From Timema cristinae (taxonomy: Eukaryota > Arthropoda > Insecta > Phasmatodea > Timematidae): 64,000 bases of DNA. The stretch is from positions 37,775,234 through 37,839,233 of the forward strand of contig JBCFYV010011164.1 of assembly GCA_039000515.1 (NCBI GenBank), given 5' to 3'. Shown piece after piece: positions 46,101 through 55,960 of the stretch. A model generated the notes under the pieces. It was given only the letters and a program-made list of their open reading frames with translations. It did no database searches and was not told the origin of the DNA. The position numbers and the translations under genes were made by a program. How positions within the stretch are numbered: the stretch's first letter is position 1; each line of letters starts with the position of its first letter.

Positions 46101-48631
46101 TAGTTACCATTCCGTCAGGAGGACCAAGCCATAAAGAGTTGGACAAATAAACGCCTCCACTATCAGATGAAGGTGAACTTCGTAGTAGCTAACACCCACG
46201 TGTGAAACCAAGCTATTTGCAAGATTATGTAGCATTTGCTATGAATGCAGAAAGCTTTCTTGACAATTTGCCTCAAGATTTGTTGATGTCAAGGGTAAAC
46301 CTGATGAGAGGAACTGGAGCTAGCTATGAAAGAAATGAATTTCCTCAAGAAAAACAACACCTGGGAACTAACTTCATTACCTCATGGTAGGAAAGCTATC
46401 TCCTGTCGCTGGGTCTTCAGCATCAAGAGAGATCAAGATGGTAATAAGGATTGCTATAAGGCAAGGTTAGTGGTTAAAGGTTGTCAACAGAAGAAAGGTT
46501 TCAATTTTAGTGAGACTTATGCCCCAGTAGCACATATGACTACTGTCAGAACAATGCTAGCCATCATTAATGAAGAGGATTTACATGCATGTCAGATGGA
46601 TGGAAGTATAATTTTGTAATGGAGTTAGTGTATGATAAAGTTGTAAAGATTGAATATGTCCAAAGTGAATTTCAAATTGCTGACATTTTAACCAAAAGCT
46701 TAAATGACACTAAGTTTAAACAACTACACCCACAATTAGGATTCATCCATGTTTAACACATTTGCCTTCTCTCTCTGCACATGTAAAGCATGTTAAATTG
46801 AGGCGAAGTTTTGGTATAGCAATTTAACATTTATTCATTATGATATTGGTACAATTTTCATGCATACGTTGGTAGTTCTGTTAATAGTATTTGTTCTTGC
46901 CTGATCTGTATTTAGTTTTTTAGTTCATATTAATATTTCAGTTAATAAACTAACTTTCAATCCAGTAATGTTTGATGTTTATAGAATAAACATTCTATAA
47001 AACTGTGGTGACACGTTTTCAAAAATTGCACAAAACCTTATTCTTTTCATAATATTCCACAAATAAGTGTCTCCCGCACAACCATTTTTTTTAGTTGCCG
47101 CAATTTTGAATTGTCTACTTGAATAAAGGGCCCTACAGACAATCTGATCTGGTTGGCCTGACAGTCGGCCCGACCAAATCAGGTGTTATCTACAAACCTT
47201 AGAGTCTGATTTCATCAGTTGTTGTTTTTTTCTCTAAAAGACACACGCCATATGTCCCCTATATTATCCAGGCACCCAATCATTAACAGGCTATTATTCA
47301 AAAACGAGAGATACCTTAGACCATTCGACCAACAAAGCAGGTTACCAATGTGTAAAAGTTAGATGGCGTCACAAACATAAAGGTCTAAACTAGTGTTTAA
47401 ATTATTATTAGGATACAAAACTAACTTTCAAACCTTCCATAGTTTATAAATACCTAGGTTATCATTATGGTTCTTACCCAACCTAGCTTAACCTAACCTT
47501 TTATGCACTAATAAATGTGTCAGTATTTACATTTCTATATTTCTCCTGTAATTTTAGTGAACTTTGTTTTAATTGTTTGTAAATTTAAAATTATCAAACT
47601 TTATGAATCTTAGTATTATTCGATTTGTAGTCTTCTTGGGTGTGTAATAATAACAAATATATATTGTGATATAACTGTGAAAAAGTCTCTTTTGTGAGGA
47701 ATAGTTTCTGACCTAAAACCAAAAAATCCTATAGCTTAATAAAAAAAAAAGTGGAAACACACTGAAAAAATTGGCCCGCCCAGGTTGGACTAAATATATA
47801 AATATTCTCAAGCTAGCTAGAAACAATTCCATTGTTTGAAAATTAAAGTAGTCCTTTAGTAGAACCCATTGTAGGCCTAAAGTAAAATATAATTAAATAC
47901 CAGCTGGCTACCTACATATGTTTCGTAGAGTTTACAACTCATCAAGGGCAAAGAAACTAATATTAGCTAAAGGTAGGCATATTGTACAATATTTTAGAAG
48001 AAACACCTCCCCACCCCCTAGAAAAGTTAGTTTTCTAGGGCCTTGCTCATTATCATTCCTCAAATGTTTCCATCCTGTGGCCTGGTCAGTTAAGTTTTTT
48101 TTTATTATTATTATTTAGCAACACGTCTTACTACCCGTTCGGGTTATAGCTTAAGTACTAATTACGCTAATGGATTAGGAATTGGGAAGGTTGAATTAAA
48201 GGAAGTGAACCCGCATTTGCGTGGAGGGAGAGTGGAAAACAATTTAGGAACACCCCCCCCCCCAGTTCACCCGACCGAGATTCGAACCTCGATCTCCCGT
48301 CCTCAGCAGTCAGGCTCAACACGACAAGCGCGTTAGCCAACTACGCCACCGAGGCAGGTACAGTCAGTTAAGTAAAATGCCTCTATCCTTTCACCATTCT
48401 TTTTCTCTCACTTGCACACAAGTCTCTAAAATAAAAAAACATAACTGTGAGGTGTTATCTATGCCTACCTTCCATGTTGTGTTAAGTTTGTTTATATACT
48501 CAATAAAATCATTTGATAGTTGAGCTAGAACGGGTTTTGGAGACGTGGATAATAAAGGCATTGGCTTTATGGTGGATACCAGATTTGTGAGCATCCCCAG
48601 ACATCCTAACACAACTAGAATTTTCATGCTC
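34945..48631 (-). CDS. CTSB: Cathepsin B, six coding exons, complete
   Basis: Lysosomal papain-family (C1A) cysteine protease with endopeptidase and peptidyl-dipeptidase activity. Coding exons: 48627-48469, 44813-44604, 43393-43193, 40803-40659, 36663-36547 and 35150-34945 (stop included). Intron phases are 0, 0, 0, 1, 1, and all introns are GT-AG. The joined CDS is 1038 nt, 345 residues. Residues 1-20 form a signal peptide, followed by a propeptide. The catalytic Cys is residue 122 in QGSCGSCW, His about 291 in GGHAIKI, Asn about 311 in VANSWN. The occluding-loop His-His pair is at about 202-203 in CEHHVNG, and the GCNGGFP and CGIES blocks are present. ATG 48627 lies four bases after an acceptor (TTTACAG at 48632), so a 5' UTR exon lies further upstream. 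Human cathepsin B has 339 residues. Introns are full of mobile elements on both strands. No disabling change is seen. Confidence 0.95.
35160..35740 (+). mobile_element. LINE C-terminal fragment, antisense in the last cathepsin B intron
   Basis: The frame at 35482 reads [20 protein letters not shown], matching the [15 protein letters not shown] block found after the RT domain in many non-LTR elements. Upstream text (about 35240-35330) is a shifted RP.LEKRS region. The 3' end TGGCCATAGGCTGG and GATGAT matches the fragment at 30764. Broken by frameshifts. Confidence 0.7.
36205..36481 (-). mobile_element. tRNA-headed SINE of a third family (C)
   Basis: On the minus strand the head reads CCGCCTCTGTGGTCTAGTGG, an A-box region like tRNA-Glu/Gly. 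A B-box-like GGGTTTGATCCTTGG follows. The body and 3' end (CAGTGGCCGCTCAGTTGCGG) differ from families A and B. It lies in the last cathepsin B intron, in the sense orientation. Confidence 0.65.
36547..36663 (-). CDS. CTSB: Cathepsin B exon: ASSYSV to VQYKS
   Basis: Acceptor GTTTCCAG. The first two bases complete a Gly codon, then 38 codons ([28 protein letters not shown]), ending TCAG before GTACAA; the last base starts the next Gly codon. The correct frame differs from the longest ORF at this place. Confidence 0.93.
36989..38700. other. Intron 4 sequence of cathepsin B (part)
   Basis: Contains an (AT)n tract at about 37083-37120 and a highly diverged SINE-like patch at 37950-38300 (AGGGTGTGAATCTTAGCTTGG, ACTCGGCCGGGGTACTAACC). 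No exon of any other gene is seen. Confidence 0.4.
39077..39130 (-). mobile_element. SINE/LINE tail fragment
   Basis: Reverse of the common tail after an AAT repeat (TTAGCACTGTGTCTTACTAT, GGGTTATACGC); nothing of a head. Confidence 0.6.
39856..40402 (-). mobile_element. SINE, family A, split by a nested SINE
   Basis: The tail part is 39856-39909 and the middle plus head part is 40199-40402, in one order and orientation. The gap is exactly filled by the family B element at 39910-40198. Confidence 0.8.
39910..40198 (+). mobile_element. Full-length SINE, family B, nested in a family A SINE
   Basis: Head GGTGACCTGGTGGTCTAGGG, B box GGGGTTCAATCCCC, GGAATGCCAGG middle, and the common tail to AATAATA. 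Flanked by an 11-bp duplication, AC(T/C)AGTGATTA, with one mismatch. Confidence 0.88.
40659..40803 (-). CDS. CTSB: Cathepsin B exon: occluding loop
   Basis: Acceptor TTTTTTAG, 48 codons plus one base, donor GTTTGT. Reads [16 protein letters not shown] then [10 protein letters not shown] and PYKKDLHF. This exon is hidden because the longest open frame here is a different one. The EHHVNG loop is what gives cathepsin B its carboxydipeptidase activity. Confidence 0.93.
42000..42735 (+). mobile_element. Internally deleted LINE, antisense in cathepsin B intron 3
   Basis: The frame from 42218 includes [17 protein letters not shown], the N-terminal block of non-LTR reverse transcriptases, then [14 protein letters not shown] and KNYRAFSL. 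The YxDD catalytic region is absent. Shortly after, another frame reads [13 protein letters not shown] and [10 protein letters not shown], the C-terminal block. A deletion has thus joined the two ends of the ORF. Not active. Confidence 0.8.
43193..43393 (-). CDS. CTSB: Cathepsin B exon: AFGAVEA to SYNSKQ
   Basis: Acceptor TTATCAG, 67 codons, donor GTAGGA, phase 0. It carries [22 protein letters not shown] and [11 protein letters not shown], all characteristic of the left domain of cathepsin B. A SINE lies 25 nt upstream of this acceptor (see findings). Confidence 0.94.
43418..43671 (-). mobile_element. SINE, family A, beside a cathepsin B splice acceptor
   Basis: Complete copy in the gene's sense orientation, flanked by AACATTTTTTT at 43407-43417 and 43672-43682. 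Its 3' tail ends 24 nt from the AG of the exon that begins at 43393. A poly-C expansion interrupts the middle. Confidence 0.92.
44604..44813 (-). CDS. CTSB: Cathepsin B exon: propeptide end and catalytic Cys
   Basis: Acceptor TTTACAG, then 70 codons from [10 protein letters not shown] to [10 protein letters not shown]. It contains the propeptide (RYLRRLMG), the maturation region ([12 protein letters not shown]) and the catalytic Cys just before the terminal Trp. Donor GTTTGT, phase 0. Confidence 0.94.
45400..45561 (+). mobile_element. Truncated copy of the 8.6-kb foldback element
   Basis: Matches 8563-8723 block by block (GATCACGATTCACTTAACTT, CATTCTCGAGTATGATCTGT, AAAGTGATGATCTGTGAA) and then stops abruptly at the copia-like sequence. 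Confidence 0.8.
45562..46757 (+). mobile_element. Decayed Ty1/copia-type retrotransposon pol, in cathepsin B intron 1
   Basis: The frame at 45603-46079 is the C-terminal part of a copia integrase: [19 protein letters not shown] and the GYR.WNP...DVLFDE block. A second frame at 46326-46619 is the N-terminal RT region ([32 protein letters not shown]). The catalytic RT core is missing. At about 46650-46754 a last piece has the RNase H end ([10 protein letters not shown]). Stops, frameshifts and a large internal deletion make it inactive. A TGTTAAATTG at 46791 could be the start of a 3' LTR, but no second LTR was found to test this. Confidence 0.85.
46791..48095. other. Intron 1 sequence of cathepsin B, possibly with LTR remnant
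   Basis: AT-rich. The first 200 bp may be LTR of the copia-type element. Nothing else could be supported. Confidence 0.3.
48096..48362 (-). mobile_element. SINE, family A, with target duplication
   Basis: Complete young copy with an ATT-repeat tail on its 3' side (plus-strand left). Exact 11-bp duplication GTCAGTTAAGT at 48085-48095 and 48363-48373. In cathepsin B intron 1, sense orientation, 107 nt downstream of the exon donor. Confidence 0.93.
48469..48631 (-). CDS. CTSB: Cathepsin B exon with signal peptide and start of propeptide
   Basis: Preceded by TTTACAG; ATG at 48627. Encodes 53 residues from [13 protein letters not shown] (hydrophobic signal) to [13 protein letters not shown], the usual start of the cathepsin B propeptide (VNxxNTTW). 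Ends AAG before GTAGGC, phase 0. Confidence 0.93.
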
Positions 48632-49417
48632 CTGTAAACAAAAATTGACAACATTATTCCTGATTAATAAAACAATACTTCACTAACATGCATGTGCCCT
48701 TAAAGACCACTTGATTACCTTAAGTTTCCGACTCATTTTATTATGATAGAGAAAACATTTATGAGATAAAATGAAAGTAATGAAAAGTGAGTTTTAACTA
48801 CTGTGCTCTAATAAGAATAAATATGATTCTGGTATGGTTTTTTTAAATGTAACCAATATCATCTTGAAAATATATCATACAATATAAACTGAAAATATAA
48901 AATAATTTCAATTGATTTACAGTTTAGTTCTCTAATACTTGAATCTTATTCCAAATTTCAACTAAAAAATGGGACAGTTAAAATAGACCTTACTCACAAT
49001 ATTAATTTCACCTATGATTGAAAGTATCAAATGAACAAACACTCTAACAAAATAAAGATTAATAAATAAACTTTGGTCTTTGTGTCACTCTCTAGAGATA
49101 AGCTTTGGTATTGTGTTGTATCATATAAGTATAGAAAAGTGATAAGTGTTGTATTTAGTGATCCAAACGATACATCGATAACATTGACGTTAGCATCGAT
49201 GTTTAGATGAGCGATACATCGCTGATACATCGACGATAAAATGACTAAACATCGACATCATTCACTCATCTCACTTCCTACATTCATTCTAGGGATGGGG
49301 TAAAATGTTCCTTTAGTGGAGCAGAACCATCTGTTACTGCTCCAACACTGGACCTGTTACTTTTACCTGCTCCTTTTTGTCACAGTGACAGTATTCGTAC
49401 CTACTCTCAGCCTAGTT

Positions 49418-49650
49418 TTTTTTAGCATTGTATCTACTCCCTGTTCGGATTTTTAGCATTTATGCCAATTACGCCAATGTGTTAGGGCTGAAATGGTTGA
49501 TTCTAAAGGAAGTGCAGCCACATTTGTTTGGAATGGTAAATGAGAACGTTTAGGAAAAATCACCCTCAGTGCACCTAACCAGAATCGAACCTTAATCTCC
49601 CTGTCATCTCCAGTCCATTCTAGTGCGAGAGGGAAGCCAGAGACCAGATG
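49418..49650 (-). mobile_element. SINE, family A, nested in the hAT element
   Basis: Diverged copy: tail TTAGCATTGTATCTACTCCC (plus), middle, B-box-like GAATCGAACCTTAATC and head to about 49650. Confidence 0.65.
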
Positions 49651-50304
49651 CTGGCAACCTACTTGATATTGTGGGCTTTATGTGTTTTAAAAAAATGTTT
49701 GGCTGATTTGAAAAAAAGTAAATAAAAAAAATTAAATTTTACATTTCCCAATTAGTAATTAGCTATTAAGTTCATTTTTTGAACAAATTGTTTTTTGCTA
49801 AATATTTTGTGGGCTAGATAAAATCGGTCAGTCAGTAGATTTCTGACCCTTGCCTTAAATCATTTGATCACCAAGTGAGTCCCTGCACTGTCACTCATCA
49901 ACGTAGCAATTTATTGTGAGAATACATCACATACTGTGCTTTTCTTGTGGAAATAATGTTTATACTACGAAAGCTTTCCCCTTCAAAACTCATTTGTGAC
50001 TCCCCAAACCAACTCTGAGCTAGACCTATATAATAATAAGGTTGCGCCGGAAATCAGCGCTCTGATAAGAACACAAAGCATCCACTTCCTTTCTACTGTA
50101 CGACTGCTCTAAAATCTCCGGAGCATAAAGGAACAAGGTTGCCCCGGACCCATTACAACGCTGCCTGTGCCAGAGACGAGGAGCAAGGTTACTTTGAACC
50201 TGTTACAGCGTGTATTTGATCCGTGGACCAGTGACAAAAAGGAACAGCTCCTTTCGGAGTGTTAGTAGTGATTTATGTAAGTAAAGTGTTATGTTTATTA
50301 TATC

Positions 50305-50347
<43 letters not shown>

Positions 50348-50772
50348 ATTATATATTTCAATTGAGTTACATGCTTCGGTCAGTACGTTTATCAACGATT
50401 TACCTACCTACTGATTTCTTGCTAGCTTGTGCACCCCATGGCGCCATGACACTTAGTACACGTCTATGTTGTGTTTGTAGAGGTAAATAGAGATGCTAGC
50501 ATAAAAAAATATTACCGATTATTTGGGGTAAAATATATACTTGTGTAACGAATTTTATTAATGAAACTTTTGACTAAATTTAGTTTTTATTTCAACTTAT
50601 TTAATTAAATTAATATAATGTAGTCATTTTTATGTCAAATAATGCCTTGATTACTATATTATGCTTGTGCATCATTGTTTTCATACTTTCTAAGTTATAT
50701 TTATTTTACAATCAATTTGGTTTATCCTAAAGTTAGTATCCTAAATTGTGTTATATTTCTTTACCGATCACA

Positions 50773-52748
50773 ATGCCACCCAATAAATTTAAAAGCCAAA
50801 TTTGGAACTATTTCAAAAAAATTAGTGACAAAGAAGCTATGTTCAAGATTATATATATACTCGTATATAATAAGAACCTAAAAACTTCTGGCAATACAAG
50901 CAATCTTCACGGTCATTTAGAAAATGTACATTTTCAGCAGTGGCTAGATGCGGAAATACCTAGCAAGAAGCCAAAAAGAATTGGTGACATTACTGCTTAT
51001 ATGGAAGTAGATGCCGCAACGTCAGCAAATAGAGATTTTAATAATGTCGTTCCAACAGCATCAACATCGGACAGCGACCCAAATATCTATTCTTCCACCA
51101 GTGTTGCCAGTACTTCAACTAGCATTGTTATACCTAAGAAAAGTTTGCAGACGCAACCAAACGTTGATGACTTCATAAATAACATAAAAAGTATAACCAC
51201 ACAAGATGAAGCTAGATCAATGAAAATAACTGAAGCGATTGTGAATTTTATAATAATGAATAATAAACCATATTCCACAGTAGAAAGTAAAGGCTTTCTA
51301 CGACTGATGAGGGAAGTATGTCTGTTGTACAATGTGCCAAGTCGAGAGACAATAAAAACCAGAATTGATGACAAATATGAGGTAAATGAGTCATCTTTTT
51401 AAAAATTATATATAAAATATTCTGAAAACCATCTACGATATTTGGACTGAAACCATGCAAAATAGATCATTTGTGGGTGTTACTATTCACTTTTTGGACA
51501 AGTCTTTACTCCTCAGCGGAAATTAGGTGTTATGGAGCTGACAGAAATCCACATGTCACTGTATATCACTGAAAAACTTACAGAAATGTTCACCGAGTGG
51601 AATGTTTCAATTGAAAAAGTTTCAGCTATCGTCACAGATAATGACACGACTGTAATGAATGTCAACAAGAAATGTTTGGAGAAAAAAAGATTATTCCTTG
51701 CTTTGCCCATACAACTAATTTAGTCGTAACTAAATTAATTGACAATGCAAAAAGCTGTACTGAATTAATTGGTAAGGTTCGAGATACAATTAAATTTATC
51801 AAAAGTGTGTCAATACCAGTGACGAGTTACCGAAAAGACAAATTGAAATGGGACTGAAAGAAGGTCAAATAAAAAAACATATTCTTGATGTTCGCACAAG
51901 ATGAAATTCATCCTTCTACATGTTACAGCGATACATGGAGCTAGTGTCCATGGTAGGGGCAATACTTTTGACTCGACCGGAAGCTCCCCCAATGGTCTCA
52001 AGCAGTGAACTAGATTGTGTCAAAGAAATGGTAGAATTACTATGTACATTTGAGAAGTTAACAAAATTAATTTCGGGAGATAGCTACGTGACGGTGAGCA
52101 AAGTAATTCCACTAGTTAGTTGAGTCCGAGAAGCAACAGAAAATATGAAACCTAAAATGGAATGATTACACAATTTAAAGAGGAGATAAAGAAACAACTA
52201 GCTAGAAGGTTTGATAACCTTGAGCATTCCGCCATACTTGCCATTTCAACTACTCTCGAAGCCAGATTTAAGTAGCATGCATTTCAAAGATGCCACGGCC
52301 AAAGGCAAAGTAATTAATTAATTAACTAAATATGTGCGGGAATATAACAGCTTGCCTACATCAAGGAATTACACTTCTAATTAATCTGATAATAATGATT
52401 CGCAATTTGATATTTGAAATACCATAAACAGTTGACACACAAAAATATGAAAAATAAATCATCATCTACAACTACAGGAACCATCAGCGAAACAGAGGTT
52501 CAGATGTATCTGTCATCTTCTGTCACACCAATAAAAAGAGACGCCATTGAAATCTGGGAGGATATGAAGTCTATTTTTCCAACATTTGCAAAAATTGCAA
52601 TGATATACCTCCCCATCTTCACCACGTCTGTGCCGAGCGAACGCTTGTTCTCAGAAGCCGGGGCAACCATCCCCCATGAAAGAAATAGGCTTCTGGGAAC
52701 TAGATTGTCTAAGCTTCTTTTCCATTACTTCATTTTGTGTGGTTTTTT
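50773..52748 (+). pseudogene. BED-finger hAT transposase, degraded
   Basis: Starts MPPNKFKSQIWNYFKKISDK, a BED zinc-finger start, with GNTSNLHGHLENVH as its end. The first Cys pair is lost (FKIIYILVYN where CxxC is expected). Then come a linker with KPKRIGDITAY, the PYSTVESKGFLRLM block, and in other frames FVGVTIHFLDKS, LTEIHMSLYI, and the C-terminal dimerisation domain (FPTFAKIAMIYLPI, TSVPSERLFSEAG). At least three frameshifts or stops and a deletion separate these. It belongs to the ZBED-like hAT group and is not functional. Confidence 0.88.
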
Positions 52749-53103
52749 TTAGTTTGGTGGTCTAGTATAAGTTAAGTTAGTTAAACATCGATTAATCGGT
52801 AAACATTTCATTCACCTATTTTGGGTTGGAAATGTTTGATTTACGCTGGTATCCTAATATATGAATATATAGGAACATTTTATGTAAAATTTCTAAGGAT
52901 GATATGAACATTTATAGTTCTTATTTGTGTTTTTAGTGGTCTGTGATCTCACTAAACCCATGTGATGATAACAAAATCACAAGACAAAAGTGTGGTCACT
53001 TTTCTATAATGTTTCTAAATTATTTCAAAACATCAGAAAAACATCGATGTATCGTTCTTATGACTGATGTTTTTAAGAACGATGTCGCATCTCTAGTTGT
53101 ATT

Positions 53104-54455
53104 AGACTTCCTAATGTTAGAGGATCAAACTCTGGTCTGAGTCATCTGACTTCCTGGGTGGAGGGGGGGGGGGAATGCGTAAGGTACATAATTATAGAAC
53201 ATAGATGGCCAGCTATAAATGTAGCTTCAAACAAGCAAGAAGTATTATTTACCTTTAATATTTTAAAGGTATAAACTAATTTATGAAATAAAGAATATTT
53301 GGTTCTCTATAAACTTTGGTTATTCATCTATGTTCTAATTACTATTATTCATTAACATGTAATCTAATCCAATGATCATCTTAATTCTGCAATTTACTAT
53401 ATAATTGTCACTTCACTATTAATAGCTCAATATAGTGCAATATATAATTCCAAATTAAAACTCTTGGTGTAAAATTAAAATTATAAAGTTAACAGTAGAC
53501 TTTTAACATTTTCTTTATATATTATTTTTCTATCTATATATTAAGCCTAATTTTGTTTCTGATTAAAAGGTGTTTAAGAATAACTGCTAAAATTAAATGT
53601 CTCTATTAAAATTATTTCAAAAATAAAATTAGTATTTTAAATAAACAATAACTATTTACTAAAACAACTAAAATTAATTAAAATAATTTAATGTGAAATC
53701 AGCACAATCTAAGAAAAGTCAAATTATTTATATTTTGTTTTTCTCTAGCCTTATCCATGAAAAACACATGGCACCGGCCATAGATAAGGCACCGGCACAT
53801 GCTGTTTCTACTAAATAATTGATTCGTGTAAAAATCGATTTTTTGACATTTTGTAAGTAAGTGATCTGAATATGTGTTTAAGTTCAATGAATGTATTTCG
53901 TAACTATGTGGCTTTTTTGCTTGTATAATAATGTGTTCAATTTACACTTTGTTTACGCTACAGGTTCATATTGCATCCATTTTTATACCAGTGGGTTTGG
54001 GGGATATAATCGGTATGGAAGACCTCTCCGGCGGGACTGTTTAAAAAAATATATTTAAGCCTGAAAAGTCGTATTTTGAAGCCATCCCCGACCCCTACAA
54101 ATAGATATAAAATAAAAGTTTCGCATTTAGCTGAGTTCGGACGTTGCTGTTTTGTGATCATTTGTTTAAAACAAGTAGAAAGAAAAGCCTACATAACCCT
54201 AAACTTTTTTTGGGGGGTTGGGGGCTGTGATTTAAAATGTATGGACAGATAATTTGGTTGTTTATTTTTCACAATTATTTTGCTGTTGTTGTCTAAACAA
54301 ACTTCTAAAAACACAAGTAAATAGAAAAGAAAGAACATTTATTTACTAAGTAAATTTTAGCATCTAAATTCTAAGTGTACATTTCTATGTTTCATACAGA
54401 CTCAGCCATCATACTCATACTTTGTATTTGAACTATTTTGTTTTAACAGTGCTGG
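53104..54455. other. No gene recognised
   Basis: AT-rich with a poly-G run at 53162-53173. An open frame at 53958-54161 (minus) has no recognisable family. Confidence 0.35.
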
Positions 54456-54759
54456 TTAGGACCGCAACATTGTACAAAAGTCCTGGAAATTTAAGACAAA
54501 ATTAATTTTTGTCACTGATATTGACCTTAAAACGCTCACCCTAATTTGGGTCTTCTCTGATGCCCACACTTTTGTCATTGCAGAAAAAAACTCTCTCATC
54601 GGCTGCTTTACTTCCTGGCAATGCTTGTACATATTCTTCAATTTTACTGATGTGCTGATGATCTATGGAATTTTCTCTCAAATGTTTAAGCAGTTCAAGC
54701 CACCGTTTATCAGATTCTAATTTAAATATTCTCAAAGGAACGCTCAATACCAAACAAAT

Positions 54760-55960
54760 ATATTGAAAATCTTAAATAAGAACTATGAAAAAGGATAGAT
54801 ATAATAAAAAGAAAGTGAAGATAAAAAATGGAAGATGAAAAATTGACGAAGACATCAGCGAATATGTATTCACTAAAAAAAATGCTATTAATAAGTGGTT
54901 AATACTGGAATGACCTTTAACACAACCAATTAGATGAAATACAGGCACTAAGGAGTCTAAATAAGATTAATGGTTAAATATTAAACATAAGGAGAAGTTA
55001 AATTGGTACATGGATAATACATAGAATTGTCAGAATAATACGAAAAATGTTGATGAACATTCAAAAATTAATGAAATATAAGTGACACTGTAAAGTCAAA
55101 GATAAAAAGAATAAAAATACAAGAAACACATTTAAATTAAGACATTATAGTTTACAATGAATAACCAATATAATTTAAGGTTAAAGGTAAAAAACACATT
55201 AAAATTAAAACAGGATGTATTACAATGAATTGTCTAATATAAATTTAAAGGTTTAAGTTCGAAAAAAGTTAATAAATTAACTTGCTGTCTTCGAGTAGAA
55301 GTTAAAAGTGATAAACCAGAAGAAAGTAAACAGGGGAACAGAATTATGTCAGCCTTAATTTGAATAACTTAAGTTAGAAAAGATAGTATAAAAGCTAAAT
55401 TTGGAAAAAGAGGCGAAAACACAGTTAATTGGAGAGATTATTAGATGTAAAAAATGTTTTATTATCGTATAGTATAAAAGCTCATTAGCTGTAATTTGAT
55501 TCCACTCCTTAAACCATGAACGCTGATAGGCTGGTTGACTTGACTACATGCTTCGGCGCAAAAACACCATCTTCAGGTCTGAGAAAAACCAACATAGAAA
55601 AATAATATTAGAGAAATAAATACAAACTAGAATTAAGTAAGCCCAGAGAGTGAAAGGCAGAAATTAACAACAGAAGGAAAAATTCCAATGACTAAATGAC
55701 TAGAATAAAGCTGACCTCTAAGATCAAACATGTGATGGAGTAATATATAGTAAAGAGAATAAATATCTAGATTAAATACATTAAACTATCGAGCTTACCT
55801 TTGAATTAGTGTTAGATGTTGTCCCTCTCACTACCAAGGTGCAATAGTTTGAGTAAATTATTAGATAAAATTACAATTAGGAAAGAAATTATCCAGAATA
55901 AAATAAGTACAACGCTTGAGAATATTTATTATACTCCTCCTTACTAATTTAATATGAATA
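54760..55960 (-). mobile_element. Insertion inside the hAT relic, possibly Penelope-like
   Basis: A-rich non-coding sequence interrupting the hAT transposase. It holds the hammerhead-like motif at 55530-55590, which is known from Penelope-like elements. No RT or GIY-YIG coding was recognised, so the assignment is tentative. Confidence 0.3.
55530..55590 (-). ncRNA. Hammerhead-ribozyme-like motif (degenerate)
   Basis: On the minus strand: CTGAAGA (core CUGANGA), stem GGTG / loop / CGCC, GAAG (core GAAA with one change), a very short third stem, then TA and GTC. The bases before the core (GAC, outer GGTT) can pair with those after the cut site (GTC, outer AACC), forming stem I. Order and spacing match the minimal type I hammerheads of Penelope-like elements. 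The GAAA to GAAG change should reduce or abolish cleavage. Confidence 0.45.

Larger units (their letters stand above)
49156..53095 (+). mobile_element. hAT transposon, 3.9 kb, complete ends but dead transposase
   Basis: Imperfect inverted ends, TAGTGATCCAAACGATACAT on the left and TAGAGATGCGACATCG (inverse) on the right, flanked by an exact 8-bp duplication GTTGTATT at 49148-49155 and 53096-53103. Both subterminal regions are rich in CGAT (ACATCGATG). It carries the transposase relic at 50773-52748, a nested SINE and other insertions. It lies upstream of the first coding exon of cathepsin B, perhaps within its 5' intron. Confidence 0.88.

Noticed and set aside
46791..47010. 3' LTR of the copia-type element
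   Set aside because: TGTTAAATTG could begin an LTR, but there is no polypurine tract that I trust and no second copy to compare, so it is not listed as an LTR.
49287..50266. A second nested hAT MITE (inverted GCTCCTTTTTGTCAC at 49373 and 50229)
   Set aside because: A 16-bp inverted match exists but the outer ends do not agree and no target duplication was found.
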